From: Riemerella anatipestifer
GTDB taxonomy: Bacteria > Bacteroidota > Bacteroidia > Flavobacteriales > Weeksellaceae
Direction of reading: 5' to 3'
Length of the DNA stretch: 64,000 nt
Assembly (NCBI RefSeq): GCF_009663465.1
Contig: NZ_QXHU01000005.1
Span: forward strand, 222,584 to 286,583
Shown one piece after another: positions 53,950 through 62,787 of the stretch (position 1 is its first letter; each line of letters opens with the position of its first letter). The notes under the pieces are model-generated. The model was not told the DNA's origin, did not search any database, and saw only the letters and a program-made list of their open reading frames with translations. Both the position numbers and the translations under genes were made by a program.

Positions 53950-54996
53950 ATGAAAAGCTACATTATCACAGGATTGGTGGTTCTTGTTTCTGTGCTTTCT
54001 TGTCGGAATGATGAGGCGGAAGTTCAGTATCCTATAGATAAACCTTACGCATTTGGAATACCATCTAATTTTCCAGAAGTGAAGTATAATTTACAAGCTA
54101 ATAAACCTACGGAATATGGTGTTCAGCTAGGGAAAAAGCTATTTTATGACGGAAGATTAGCCAAAGATAATGCTGTAGCGTGTGCTTTTTGCCATATTCA
54201 AGAAGATGCCTTTACACATCATGGGCATACGGTAAGCCACGGAGTAGAAGGTAGAGAAGGTTTTAGAAACGCTTTGCCTATTCAGAATATGATTTTCTTG
54301 GATAAATATATGTGGGACGGCTCTGTAACCGATTTGGAGATGCAACCCATTATACCTATTTCGGCACACGAAGAAATGGACGAAACCATAGAAAATATTA
54401 CGCAGAAGATTAAAGATGATAAAGATTATAAGAGACTTTTTACCATTGTATATGGCGATGACAAAGTTACGGCTGAAAGAATTTTGAAATCCATCACACA
54501 GTTTATGTCTATAATGATTTCGGCTAACAGTAAGTATGATAAAGTGGTAAGAAATGAAGGAGAAAAATTTACAGAGGAGGAGGCGAGAGGTTATACTATT
54601 TTTAAGCAAAAATGTACAGCTTGCCATTCCACAGATTTGTTTACAGACCAAAGTTACAGAAATACAGGGCTACCCTATAATCCTATATTAAAAGACGAAG
54701 GTAGAAAAAGAGTAACAGGCAAAGATTCTGATTTTTTGAAGTTTAGAGTGCCTAGTCTTAGAAATGTGGAATATACCGCTCCTTATACTCACGATGGTAG
54801 ATTTTATACCTTAAAGGCATTGCTTGATTTTTACGATTCAGGAGTTATAGATAACCCTAACTTAGACCCTGAGTTTAGAAAGGTTAAAGGTAGAGTAGGA
54901 ATTCCTTTAACGGAGCAAGAAAAATATGACCTTATTTCATTTTTAAAAACATTAAGTGACCCTCAATTTATTACTAACCCAGCATTTTCAGAATAG
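53950..54996 (+). CDS. MbnH-like dihaem protein (MauG / cytochrome c peroxidase family)
   Basis: A 348-residue lipoprotein (signal ending in VSVLSC). Two haem c motifs are visible: CAFCH (about residue 78-82) and CTACH (about 223-227). GKKLFYDGRLAKDNAVAC and PSLRNVEYTAPYTHDGRF are typical of the MauG/CcpA fold. Position beside the MbnP-like gene argues for MbnH, which oxidises a Trp of MbnP, rather than a plain peroxidase. The next gene starts at the base after its stop. Confidence 0.88.
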   Translation: MKSYIITGLVVLVSVLSCRNDEAEVQYPIDKPYAFGIPSNFPEVKYNLQANKPTEYGVQLGKKLFYDGRLAKDNAVACAFCHIQEDAFTHHGHTVSHGVEGREGFRNALPIQNMIFLDKYMWDGSVTDLEMQPIIPISAHEEMDETIENITQKIKDDKDYKRLFTIVYGDDKVTAERILKSITQFMSIMISANSKYDKVVRNEGEKFTEEEARGYTIFKQKCTACHSTDLFTDQSYRNTGLPYNPILKDEGRKRVTGKDSDFLKFRVPSLRNVEYTAPYTHDGRFYTLKALLDFYDSGVIDNPNLDPEFRKVKGRVGIPLTEQEKYDLISFLKTLSDPQFITNPAFSE

Positions 54997-55941
54997 ATGA
55001 TGAAACAGATAATTTTAATTTTTAATTTATTTAGTCTATTGATTTTACAGGCTAAAGATAGTATTAGTGTTAAACCAGCTAGTTTTCCTATCCAATCTTT
55101 AAGATGGTTAGAGGAAGATTGCGATGCGTGTGGTTGTGCGGTAGGTAATGCGGCTTCTGGTTTTGAAAGCATACTCAATCCTCAGTTTATTGGTATTAAA
55201 TACCTTTACCAATCGTATGAGTCTAAAAGTAATATTTTAGACGCTCATTTTTCCGTTCCAGAACATTACAACACGGTACAAATCTGGGGGCGTATTCCAC
55301 TTCATAAAAATGTAGACATTTATGCCAATTTGCCATTTCATTTTCATAGCAGATATACAGATGCTAAACAAGAATTAAGTGGTGTGGGAGATGCGTCGGC
55401 ATCTATTATTTATAAACTTAATTTGGATAAACAAGATTCACATAAGCTAAATTTTGGAGTTGGGGTTAAAGTACCACTAGCTAAATTTGATGAGAAAACG
55501 GCTAACTCCTATAATCCGAGTTTTCAAAGAGGAACGGGAAGTTGGGACTATTCTGCCATTGTTAATTATACTTATATGAAAGGACAATGGGCGGTGGCAC
55601 TTTCCACCGATTATATTTTCAAAAATCAAAATAAATATTATTATCGTTTTGGAGACCAATGGAATACTTCTGTTACAGGGTATTATATCAAAGATTTTGA
55701 TGGTTTTAGACTATCTCCGAGGTTGGGAATTTCTACGGAAAAGTATTTCCAAAATGTGCAGGTGGGAGAAAAAGTGCCTCATACAGGCGGTTATTTGGTG
55801 TTGAGCAAATTGGGGGCGGAGTTTTCTTTTCGTAAGTTTAATATAGGTTTGGAAAGCCAATTACCTTTGCGTTCTGAAATAGCTGTCAATTCGGTTAGGA
55901 TAAATTCAAGACATTCCGTTTACATCAATTTTAATCTTTAA
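54997..55941 (+). CDS. Outer-membrane beta-barrel protein with CDACGC motif
   Basis: A 314-residue protein. A signal peptide is followed by RWLEEDCDACGCAVGNAASG, three cysteines in eight residues, a potential metal site near the periplasmic N-terminus. The rest alternates in beta-strand fashion with aromatic ends (FHSRYTDAKQELSGVGDASA, WAVALSTDYIF) and closes with HSVYINFNL, a barrel-type C-terminus. It follows the MbnH-like gene directly and is likely an outer-membrane channel for the same metal system. ATG at 54997 or 55000. Confidence 0.75.
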   Translation: MMKQIILIFNLFSLLILQAKDSISVKPASFPIQSLRWLEEDCDACGCAVGNAASGFESILNPQFIGIKYLYQSYESKSNILDAHFSVPEHYNTVQIWGRIPLHKNVDIYANLPFHFHSRYTDAKQELSGVGDASASIIYKLNLDKQDSHKLNFGVGVKVPLAKFDEKTANSYNPSFQRGTGSWDYSAIVNYTYMKGQWAVALSTDYIFKNQNKYYYRFGDQWNTSVTGYYIKDFDGFRLSPRLGISTEKYFQNVQVGEKVPHTGGYLVLSKLGAEFSFRKFNIGLESQLPLRSEIAVNSVRINSRHSVYINFNL

Positions 55942-55980
55942 TTATAGAGGAGTAGATTTTAGCATTTGATATTTATAGTT

Positions 55981-55988
55981 TATTTTTG
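55981..55988 (+). promoter_or_regulatory. -7 box of menE
   Basis: TATTTTTG, 21 bases before the ATG at 56010. Confidence 0.5.
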
Positions 55989-56009
55989 AGGTAAATTATA
56001 AGTATTTCT

Positions 56010-57020
56010 ATGATGCTGATAGACTTTTCTAAAGAGGTAGATTTAAAACAACTTCAACCCAATACCGATTTTGAATATCAAGTTCTGAATTTTTTAGAAG
56101 ATTGGTATTCGGAGAAGCCTTGCGTTTCGGTAAAAACATCGGGCTCTACGGGTGTGCCTAAAGTATTTGAGGTAGAAAAGGAAAGAATGAAGGCATCTGC
56201 GACTATGACCTGTGATTTTTTAGGTTTAAATAGGTTAAATAAGGCATTGCTCTGTTTGCCAGTGGAATACATATCGGGAAAAATGATGTTGGTAAGGGCT
56301 ATGGAGCGAGGTTTGAAGTTATTGATAAAAACGCCTTCCGTTAGTCCTTTAGAAGATTTAGACGAAGAAGTTGATTTCTGTGCGATGACGCCACTCCAAG
56401 TGGAGTATTCTTTGGGAAAGGTAGATTTAATTAAAAAACTAATCATTGGTGGTGCGGCTGTTTCGGAGTCTCTTAAGACAAAGCTAAAAGGTGTTACGTC
56501 TCATATCTATGAAACTTACGGAATGAGCGAAACGCTTTCTCACATTGCGTTAAAACAGATAACGCCAAATGAGGAACTCGATTTTAAGCCTTTGCAAAAT
56601 ATATTTTTAACTCAAGATAAACGAGGTTGCCTCTGTATTGAGGCGCCTCTTCTTACTTCGGAAAAGCTCATTACTAATGATTTGGTAGAACTAAAAGAAG
56701 GAGGCGTTTTTAGCTTTTTGGGTAGAGTGGATAATGTTATCAACTCTGGTGGAGTGAAGATAATCCCAGAGCAATTAGAGGATAAATTAAAGAAAATAAT
56801 CCCGAATGAGTTGGTATTTACTAGTGTTTCTGATGTTGTTTTAGGCGAAAAATTAGTATTGGTAATAGAAGGAAAAGCATCACAAGAAACTCAAAAATTA
56901 CTTGGCGAGATAGCGTATGATAAGCCCTACTATGCACCAAAAGAAATTGTTTTTTTAGACAAAATTCCTAGAACTCCAAATGGCAAAGTCAATCGTGTGG
57001 AGTTGAGGAAGCGATTGTAA
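56010..57020 (+). CDS. menE: o-Succinylbenzoate--CoA ligase (short AMP-binding enzyme)
   Basis: A 336-residue adenylate-forming enzyme, shorter than the usual ~450. The P-loop is SVKTSGSTGVPKVFEV, motif A5 ETYGMSETLSHIA, A8 LGRVDNVINSGGVKI and A10 IPRTPNGKVNRVEL with the catalytic lysine. In flavobacteria this short form is usually MenE, which activates o-succinylbenzoate in menaquinone synthesis. No other men genes are in the window, so the substrate is by family only. Confidence 0.85.
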   Translation: MMLIDFSKEVDLKQLQPNTDFEYQVLNFLEDWYSEKPCVSVKTSGSTGVPKVFEVEKERMKASATMTCDFLGLNRLNKALLCLPVEYISGKMMLVRAMERGLKLLIKTPSVSPLEDLDEEVDFCAMTPLQVEYSLGKVDLIKKLIIGGAAVSESLKTKLKGVTSHIYETYGMSETLSHIALKQITPNEELDFKPLQNIFLTQDKRGCLCIEAPLLTSEKLITNDLVELKEGGVFSFLGRVDNVINSGGVKIIPEQLEDKLKKIIPNELVFTSVSDVVLGEKLVLVIEGKASQETQKLLGEIAYDKPYYAPKEIVFLDKIPRTPNGKVNRVELRKRL

Positions 57021-57068
57021 TGTAAAGGCTAAAGGAGAGGGTGCTCTTAAATTTACAAAACATAAATT

Positions 57069-57725
57069 ATGAGTAAAATTTATATTTTTAGTGGGCTTGG
57101 AGCGGATAAAAGAGCGTTTGAAAAAATTGATTTTTCAAATTACGATTATGAGTTTATAGATTGGATTGAACCAAAGGATAGAGAAAGTCTTGAAGATTAT
57201 GCATTTAGGATTTCAGAGAAAATTATTACAGAAAAACCAGTTTTGATTGGACTCTCATTCGGCGGAATTGTAGCAACAGAAGTGGCTAAACATATTGCAA
57301 CAGAAAAAGTTATCTTGATTGCATCGGCAAAAACAAAGTTTGAAATTCCAAAATTATATAGATGGTTTGGGAAACTTAAAATTGATAGGTTAATTTCTGA
57401 AAGGTTCTTGAGGTATCCAAATGTATTGCTATATTGGGTTTTTGGTGTAGAGAATAATTCTGATAAGATTTTGCTTTCTGAAATTATAAAAGATACAAAT
57501 CCTAAATTTTTAAAATGGGCGATTAGAGAAATTTTACATTGGAGGAATGTTCAAGTAGGGGATAATACGATACATATTCACGGAACAAAAGACCGAATCC
57601 TACCTTATAGAAATATTGATAGCCCAATAAAAGTGAATAATGGAGGTCATTTTATGATTATTAACAAATCCAAACTATTAACACAAATTTTAAAGGTGGA
57701 AATTAACAAGAATTTAGAAGTTTAG
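57069..57725 (+). CDS. Alpha/beta hydrolase
   Basis: A 218-residue protein. IYIFSGLGADKRAF is the opening strand, VLIGLSFGGIVATEVAK has the nucleophile elbow G-x-S-x-G, HGTKDRILP supplies the Asp and NNGGHFMIIN the His. Cytoplasmic; substrate unknown. AT-rich codon use differs from menE, so it may be a recent arrival between menE and the next gene. Confidence 0.85.
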   Translation: MSKIYIFSGLGADKRAFEKIDFSNYDYEFIDWIEPKDRESLEDYAFRISEKIITEKPVLIGLSFGGIVATEVAKHIATEKVILIASAKTKFEIPKLYRWFGKLKIDRLISERFLRYPNVLLYWVFGVENNSDKILLSEIIKDTNPKFLKWAIREILHWRNVQVGDNTIHIHGTKDRILPYRNIDSPIKVNNGGHFMIINKSKLLTQILKVEINKNLEV

Positions 57726-57772
57726 CTTTTATTTTTAGTAAAAAATTAACTCGTGCTTTAGAGGGCAACGCT

Positions 57773-57780
57773 TAATTTTG
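57773..57780 (+). promoter_or_regulatory. -7 box of the gene at 57799
   Basis: TAATTTTG, 18 bases before the ATG. Confidence 0.5.
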
Positions 57781-57798
57781 CCGATATTATTTTAGTTG

Positions 57799-58605
57799 AT
57801 GTATCGAAGTTTATTATTTTTACTCTTGTTGATGAGCGTGTGTGTCAAGTCTCAATTTTTTGTAGGAGAAGTTCTTGTGGAAGATCGCTCGGAGGTCTAT
57901 TTAATGCCAATTTATGTTACTAACTTAGAAACCCGAAAAACGGTACTATGTGATTATAAAGGCGCTTTTAAAATAGCGGCTTCTAAAGGCGATGTCGTTA
58001 GGTTTACCTCTATTACTACGGATAGAACAGATATCACTATTACCGAAAAACATCTAGCAATCTACAATAATATTGTGGAGCTGAAAATGGCGTATAATGT
58101 AATTCCTGAAGTTAAATTGTCTAAATTTAAGCCTAGTGGTATTCTGAAAAACGATGTTATAGCACTAGATGATAAAAAGTCACCGTTGGCTCTCAAGCAA
58201 ATCATAGGACTTCCAGAATCTAAAGGAGACGGAACACCACCAGAGGCTCCACCTATTGCATTTGTAGGGGGTGGTTTAGGGGGTGGGGTGGTTATTAGTG
58301 TAGATGCTATTTATGATGTGATTTCGGGAGATAGAAAAAGAAAACGCCGCTTATATGCCTACGAAAAAATGATGAAAACTACGGCTGCTATTAGAAATTA
58401 TTATGGGGACGATTATTTTGTTTCTATGAAAATTCCTAAACATATGATAGATGATTTTCTGCAATTCGTATATTCTTCGGAGGAGAGTGTTTTTGCTTTA
58501 GTACAAAACAATAAGTACGAAGGAGTTAAAGTCTATTTTGAAAAATACTTGCCAATATTCCAAAAGAGAATGAAAAATACCACCATAATGGAAGTCGTTA
58601 AATAG
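57799..58605 (+). CDS. Secreted protein with CarboxypepD_reg-like N-terminus
   Basis: About 268 residues. A signal peptide (SLLFLLLLMSVCVKSQF) precedes a small beta-sandwich (VLVEDRSEVYLMPIYVTNLE, CDYKGAFKIAASKGDVVRFT), as in SusC/carboxypeptidase regulatory domains. The C-terminal half has a Gly-rich stretch (FVGGGLGGGVVISVDAIYDV) and a basic helical part. The exact function is unknown; such proteins are common in flavobacteria. The frame reaches a TTG one codon upstream; the ATG is used. Confidence 0.78.
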   Translation: MYRSLLFLLLLMSVCVKSQFFVGEVLVEDRSEVYLMPIYVTNLETRKTVLCDYKGAFKIAASKGDVVRFTSITTDRTDITITEKHLAIYNNIVELKMAYNVIPEVKLSKFKPSGILKNDVIALDDKKSPLALKQIIGLPESKGDGTPPEAPPIAFVGGGLGGGVVISVDAIYDVISGDRKRKRRLYAYEKMMKTTAAIRNYYGDDYFVSMKIPKHMIDDFLQFVYSSEESVFALVQNNKYEGVKVYFEKYLPIFQKRMKNTTIMEVVK

Positions 58606-58617
58606 ACTTTAAAATTG

Positions 58618-58625
58618 TATTTTTG
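58618..58625 (+). promoter_or_regulatory. -7 box of trmB
   Basis: TATTTTTG, 20 bases before the GTG start at 58646. Confidence 0.5.
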
Positions 58626-58645
58626 CACTTGTTAAAAAATAAGTT

Positions 58646-59326
58646 GTGGGAAAAAATAAATTAGAGCGTTTTGCCGAGAATAAAATACTTAAAAATGTAT
58701 TTCAGCCAACTAGAGAGGAGGCTTTAGAAGGGTATCCTTTGGCAGGGCAGTGGCGAGAAAAGGTTTTTAAAAATGATAATCCTATAGTGCTGGAGTTAGG
58801 CTGTGGGAAGGGCGAATATAGTGTAGGCTTGGCAGAAGCATTTCCGAATAAAAATTTTATAGGAGTAGATATTAAAGGTGCCAGATTTTGGTTTGGTGCT
58901 AAAGCGGCTTTGGCTAAAGGGTTAGACAATGTTGTTTTTTTAAGAACCCAAATTGAACTTATTGACCGCTTTTTCACAACAGATGAAATAGACGAAATTT
59001 GGATTACCTTTCCAGACCCTCAAATAAAATATCGCAGAACCAAACATAGGCTTACTCACCCTGAATTTTTGGACAGATATCATAAAATACTCAAAAAAGA
59101 TGGTGTGATTCATTTAAAAACAGATTCTGAATTTCTACACGGCTACACTTTAGGGTTGTTGCAAGGTCTAGGGCATGAGATAATTTCAGCTCATCACGAC
59201 ATTTATGGAGCTCCAGAATACGACCCTGAAACGCCACTATTGAGAGATATAAGAACTTATTATGAAGAATTGTTTTCATCAAAAGGTAAAACAATTACTT
59301 ACATTAAATTTAGATTGAAGAAATAA
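58646..59326 (+). CDS. trmB: tRNA (guanine46-N7)-methyltransferase
   Basis: A 226-residue class I methyltransferase starting at GTG. SAM motif I is LELGCGKGEYSVGLAEAFP, GVDIKGARFWFGAK follows, then the family signature ITFPDPQIKYRRTKHRLTHP and HLKTDSEFLHGY. It makes m7G46 in tRNA variable loops. It is followed by a near-perfect palindromic terminator shared with pruA. Confidence 0.96.
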   Translation: MGKNKLERFAENKILKNVFQPTREEALEGYPLAGQWREKVFKNDNPIVLELGCGKGEYSVGLAEAFPNKNFIGVDIKGARFWFGAKAALAKGLDNVVFLRTQIELIDRFFTTDEIDEIWITFPDPQIKYRRTKHRLTHPEFLDRYHKILKKDGVIHLKTDSEFLHGYTLGLLQGLGHEIISAHHDIYGAPEYDPETPLLRDIRTYYEELFSSKGKTITYIKFRLKK

Positions 59327-59330
59327 AATA

Positions 59331-59360
59331 ACAAAAGCTACTCAATTGAGCAGCTTTTGT
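59331..59360. terminator. Bidirectional terminator between trmB and pruA
   Basis: ACAAAAGCTACTCAA and TTGAGCAGCTTTTGT form a near-perfect 30-base palindrome between convergent genes, flanked by A-rich and T-rich ends. Confidence 0.85.
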
Positions 59361-59384
59361 TTTAGACTTATGTGTTAAGGTATA

Positions 59385-61010
59385 TTATCCCAAATAAGGA
59401 TATTTGTAATCTTTAGGAGAAACAAAAGTTTCTTTAACACTTCTTGCAGAAACCCAACGAAGTAGATTCATTTTAGAACCAGCTTTATCGTTAGTTCCTG
59501 AAGCTCTACCACCACCAAATGGCTGTTGTCCCACTACGGCTCCTGTAGGTTTATCGTTGATATAGAAGTTACCAGCAGCGTTTTCTAATGCTTTATAAGC
59601 CTCGTCTATCGCATAACGACATTGTGAGAAGATAGCTCCCGTTAATGAATAAGGAGAAGTGCTATCTACTAATTTAAGCGTTTCAGCCCAATCTGCATCT
59701 TCGTAAACATAAACGGTAAGGATAGGTCCGAAGATTTCTTCTACCATACTTTCATATTTAGGGTTGGTAGTAAGAATTACAGTTGGGTGTACAAACCAAC
59801 CTTTGCTGTCATCAGTTTTACCACCTAAAACAACTTCAGCATCGCTAGCTTGGTTGGCTCTTTCGATATATCCTTTGCATTTTTCAAAAGAGTTCTTGTC
59901 TATCACGGCGTTCACAAAGTTAGAAGGGTCTTCTGGAGAACCTACCTTTACAGTGCTAAGTTGAGCTTCCATTACCGCTTTTACATCATTCCAGATAGAT
60001 TTAGGAATGTAAGCACGAGAAGCTGCCGAACATTTTTGCCCTTGATATTCAAAAGCACCTCTTACTAGAGCAGTGGCTACGGCTTCTACATTAGCAGATG
60101 GGTGAGCAACTACGAAATCTTTGCCTCCTGTTTCTCCAACGATTCTTGGGTAAGATTTATAGTTGTGGATATTGTCTCCAATCAGTTTCCACATACCTTG
60201 GAATACTTTAGTAGAACCTGTGAAGTGGAGGCCTGCAAAATCAGGGTGTGCTAATACTTTTTCTGCTGTTTCTTTTCCGTCAGTGAAAATCATATTGATA
60301 ACACCGTCTGGTAAGCCAGCCTCTTTTAGTACCTCCATAATTACTTTTGCAGAGTAGATTTGTTTGTCCGAAGGTTTCCATACTACTACATTTCCTAGCA
60401 TTGCCATACAAGTAGGTAGGTTACCAGAAATAGCAGTAAAGTTGAATGGCGTTACGGCAAAGCAGAACCCTTCTAACGGACGGTACTCTGAACGGTTCCA
60501 AATGCCATTATCGGAAACAGGCTGTTCGGAGTAGAGTTCTGTCATAAACTCTACATTAAATCTTAAAAAGTCTATAAATTCACAAGCAGAGTCTATTTCT
60601 GCTTGATGCACATTTTTAGACTGGGCAATCATTGTAGCCGCATTCAGTTTATCTCTGTAAGGACCAGCGATGAGGTCTGCAGCCTTTAAGAAAATAGAAG
60701 CTCTTTGCTCCCAACCTAGTGCGTTCCATTTTTCTTTAGCAGCAAGAGCGGTTTCTATGGCTTCATCTACGGTTTTCATATCTCCTTTGTAGTAGAAACC
60801 TAAACTGTGCTGGTGGTCTTGTGGAGAAAACATTTCTACCTTATGGGCTGTTTTCACCTCTTTTCCGTTGATAATCATTGGGACTTCCACTTTCTCTGCC
60901 CACATTTTCTTATAAGTGGCAATTAGAGATTTTACTTCGTCAGACCCTGGAGCGTAGGCTCTTACGGGCTCGTTGGTTGCAAATGGTACTTGCGAAATAG
61001 CTTTTGACAT
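59385..61010 (-). CDS. pruA: L-glutamate gamma-semialdehyde (P5C) dehydrogenase
   Basis: About 541 residues, aldehyde dehydrogenase superfamily, PutA C-terminal type. FCFAVTPFNFTAISGNLPTC and VVWKPSDKQIYSAK bind NAD, VGETGGKDFVVAHP has the general-base region, and FEYQGQKCSAASRAYIPKS the catalytic Cys. It oxidises glutamate semialdehyde to glutamate in proline degradation. The frame extends to 61076, beyond the TAACTTTG box at 61046-61053; the ATG at 61010 fits both promoter and family. Confidence 0.95.
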   Translation of the reverse strand: MSKAISQVPFATNEPVRAYAPGSDEVKSLIATYKKMWAEKVEVPMIINGKEVKTAHKVEMFSPQDHQHSLGFYYKGDMKTVDEAIETALAAKEKWNALGWEQRASIFLKAADLIAGPYRDKLNAATMIAQSKNVHQAEIDSACEFIDFLRFNVEFMTELYSEQPVSDNGIWNRSEYRPLEGFCFAVTPFNFTAISGNLPTCMAMLGNVVVWKPSDKQIYSAKVIMEVLKEAGLPDGVINMIFTDGKETAEKVLAHPDFAGLHFTGSTKVFQGMWKLIGDNIHNYKSYPRIVGETGGKDFVVAHPSANVEAVATALVRGAFEYQGQKCSAASRAYIPKSIWNDVKAVMEAQLSTVKVGSPEDPSNFVNAVIDKNSFEKCKGYIERANQASDAEVVLGGKTDDSKGWFVHPTVILTTNPKYESMVEEIFGPILTVYVYEDADWAETLKLVDSTSPYSLTGAIFSQCRYAIDEAYKALENAAGNFYINDKPTGAVVGQQPFGGGRASGTNDKAGSKMNLLRWVSARSVKETFVSPKDYKYPYLG

Positions 61011-61045
61011 TGTATTTATATTTTTATGTTGAAAACGATTTTCCA

Positions 61046-61053
61046 CAAAGTTA
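61046..61053 (-). promoter_or_regulatory. -7 box of pruA
   Basis: Minus-strand TAACTTTG, 35 bases before the ATG at 61010. Confidence 0.6.
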
Positions 61054-61115
61054 CTATAATTAAAGTAAACTACCAATTTTTAGTTTTTGACCATTTTTGC
61101 GAAAGAAAAATCTAA

Positions 61116-62114
61116 CTATTTTATTTCTAAGAAATGTAAATATTCTATAGTTGAACTAGCCTTGTGATTTCTATTATTTTCTTTATCGGCTTTAAAACGT
61201 TGATAATCTATAGAGAACAAATCATATGTTCCATATTTTGACATTATAGATTTTATTTCTGAACTATTCATAAGCCCTTCGTTATTATAGCTTAAAAAAA
61301 TATATTTGAATTGTGAATTTTTGATTAAATTTTCAAAAGACTCCTTTACAGAATTTTTACTACAATAGCTAGATTTGTTATAGTTTCTTAAACCTGTTTT
61401 TCCTTTTGGAGTGAAGGTGTCATACTTTGCAATTGTATTTAATAAATGATAATTTGCTCCATATTGACGAGCGTTGTAAGGTGGGTCAAGGTACAAAATA
61501 TCACCGCTTATTTTTTTAATAAGTTCGTTACTGTCATCGTTAAAAACTTGATGATTGTTATCATTTATAGTAAATATAGCGGGTTCTATTATTATCTCTT
61601 TTTGTGCAGATTTTTTAATATGTTTCAAGAAAGCACCGTAAACTGAAGCTGTGTTGGCTACTTTATCAGCACTTTCTAATAAAGAGGCTAGTAAGAAATA
61701 ATATTGATTGTCTGTTATGTATTTTTTTATTTTCCAATTTTCTATTTTTTGGCGAATAGCATCTATTTTTTTTCCGTTTGTTTCAGAGAAATATAACCTT
61801 TGTGCTTTTCCGTTTTCAGAGTATTCTTCAAAAATAAACCCCTGAATTCCCTTAATGTTATTGAGTTCTTTAATTAGATGATTGTATTCAAAAAATTGGT
61901 GATTTTCAATATAATTTCTATTTAGTACAAAACTGTAATATTCAATATCGTTACTTATTATTTGCTTTACTTCTGATTTGAAGTTTCTTCCAATAATGCC
62001 AGTTCCTGCAAATAAATCACAAAATATTTTTTGACTTAAATCATTACCAACTACGGAGTAGATTGATTGTTTTATAAAGTTTGATAGCTTACTTTTTGAC
62101 CCTATGTAATTCAT
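61116..62114 (-). CDS. D12-class DNA adenine N6-methyltransferase
   Basis: A 332-residue methyltransferase. NYIGSKSKLSNFIKQSI opens it in Dam fashion, motif I is CDLFAGTGIIGRNF, and motif IV is ILYLDPPYNARQYGANY, giving the alpha-class order. It methylates adenine in a target set by the restriction partner. It is the last gene of a three-gene minus-strand unit; its ATG overlaps the stop of the HNH gene by four bases (ATGA). AT-rich, as often in transferred restriction systems. Confidence 0.92.
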   Translation of the reverse strand: MNYIGSKSKLSNFIKQSIYSVVGNDLSQKIFCDLFAGTGIIGRNFKSEVKQIISNDIEYYSFVLNRNYIENHQFFEYNHLIKELNNIKGIQGFIFEEYSENGKAQRLYFSETNGKKIDAIRQKIENWKIKKYITDNQYYFLLASLLESADKVANTASVYGAFLKHIKKSAQKEIIIEPAIFTINDNNHQVFNDDSNELIKKISGDILYLDPPYNARQYGANYHLLNTIAKYDTFTPKGKTGLRNYNKSSYCSKNSVKESFENLIKNSQFKYIFLSYNNEGLMNSSEIKSIMSKYGTYDLFSIDYQRFKADKENNRNHKASSTIEYLHFLEIK

Positions 62115-62785
62115 ATTTCTTCTTCTGGATAAAGTTTCTTTAAAATATTGTCAGTAACTTCTTTGCTAATTTTTATGACACTTGATTTTCTGTATTCAAC
62201 GGGGTCAAACTGATAGCAACCAACACAACCTAGTTCTTGAGTATAGTGCTCATCTCCTTCGTAAAAAGAATAAGGGTTACCTTTTAGGTTTTTGGCGTTC
62301 CATCTTAAATTAGTTTCTTTACATCGTTTACAAATTTGGCGTTTTGCATCGTTTGCGGCTTTACTTAATGGTTGGAAATCCTCTAACCTTTGAGTTTTTA
62401 TATTTGAAACTCTATCATTATCCTTTCTACCATCTTTATGGTCTATTTCTATTTTGGTATTTATAGAGTTGCCATTTATGCCGAGCATAACACAGTTTTT
62501 ATTTTTGTAAAAATCTTTAATCTCCTTTCGGATACTTTGATTGAATGTATTAGAATTGTTAAATCCAGTTAATCTTATGGCATCAATGGAGTTTCCTCTT
62601 GTTTTTGTTTTATCAAACTCAATGGTGTATGTTTTTGCTAAACTTGAACTTGCTCTACACCAACTTCCTCCATTACCAAGTTGGAGTGCTTTGTATTTAC
62701 CTATAAACTCGTTTACCGAAACCCAACGGCTTACTCCGTTACTATCAGGTTTTGCTAATTCTAAAAATAATTCTGTTTTTGTCAT
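62111..62785 (-). CDS. HNH restriction endonuclease
   Basis: About 224 residues. The HNH core is KIEIDHKDGRKDN (first His-Asp), followed by LEDFQPLSKAANDAK, and two CxxC knuckles, CKRC and CVGC, for structural zinc. The N-terminal 90 residues probably read the DNA site (GNGGSWCRASSSLAKTYTIE). It is bracketed by two DNA methyltransferases, so it is the nuclease of a type II system. The frame includes a GTG at 62788; the ATG at 62785 is used. Confidence 0.85.
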   Translation of the reverse strand: MTKTELFLELAKPDSNGVSRWVSVNEFIGKYKALQLGNGGSWCRASSSLAKTYTIEFDKTKTRGNSIDAIRLTGFNNSNTFNQSIRKEIKDFYKNKNCVMLGINGNSINTKIEIDHKDGRKDNDRVSNIKTQRLEDFQPLSKAANDAKRQICKRCKETNLRWNAKNLKGNPYSFYEGDEHYTQELGCVGCYQFDPVEYRKSSVIKISKEVTDNILKKLYPEEEI

Positions 62786-62787
62786 CA

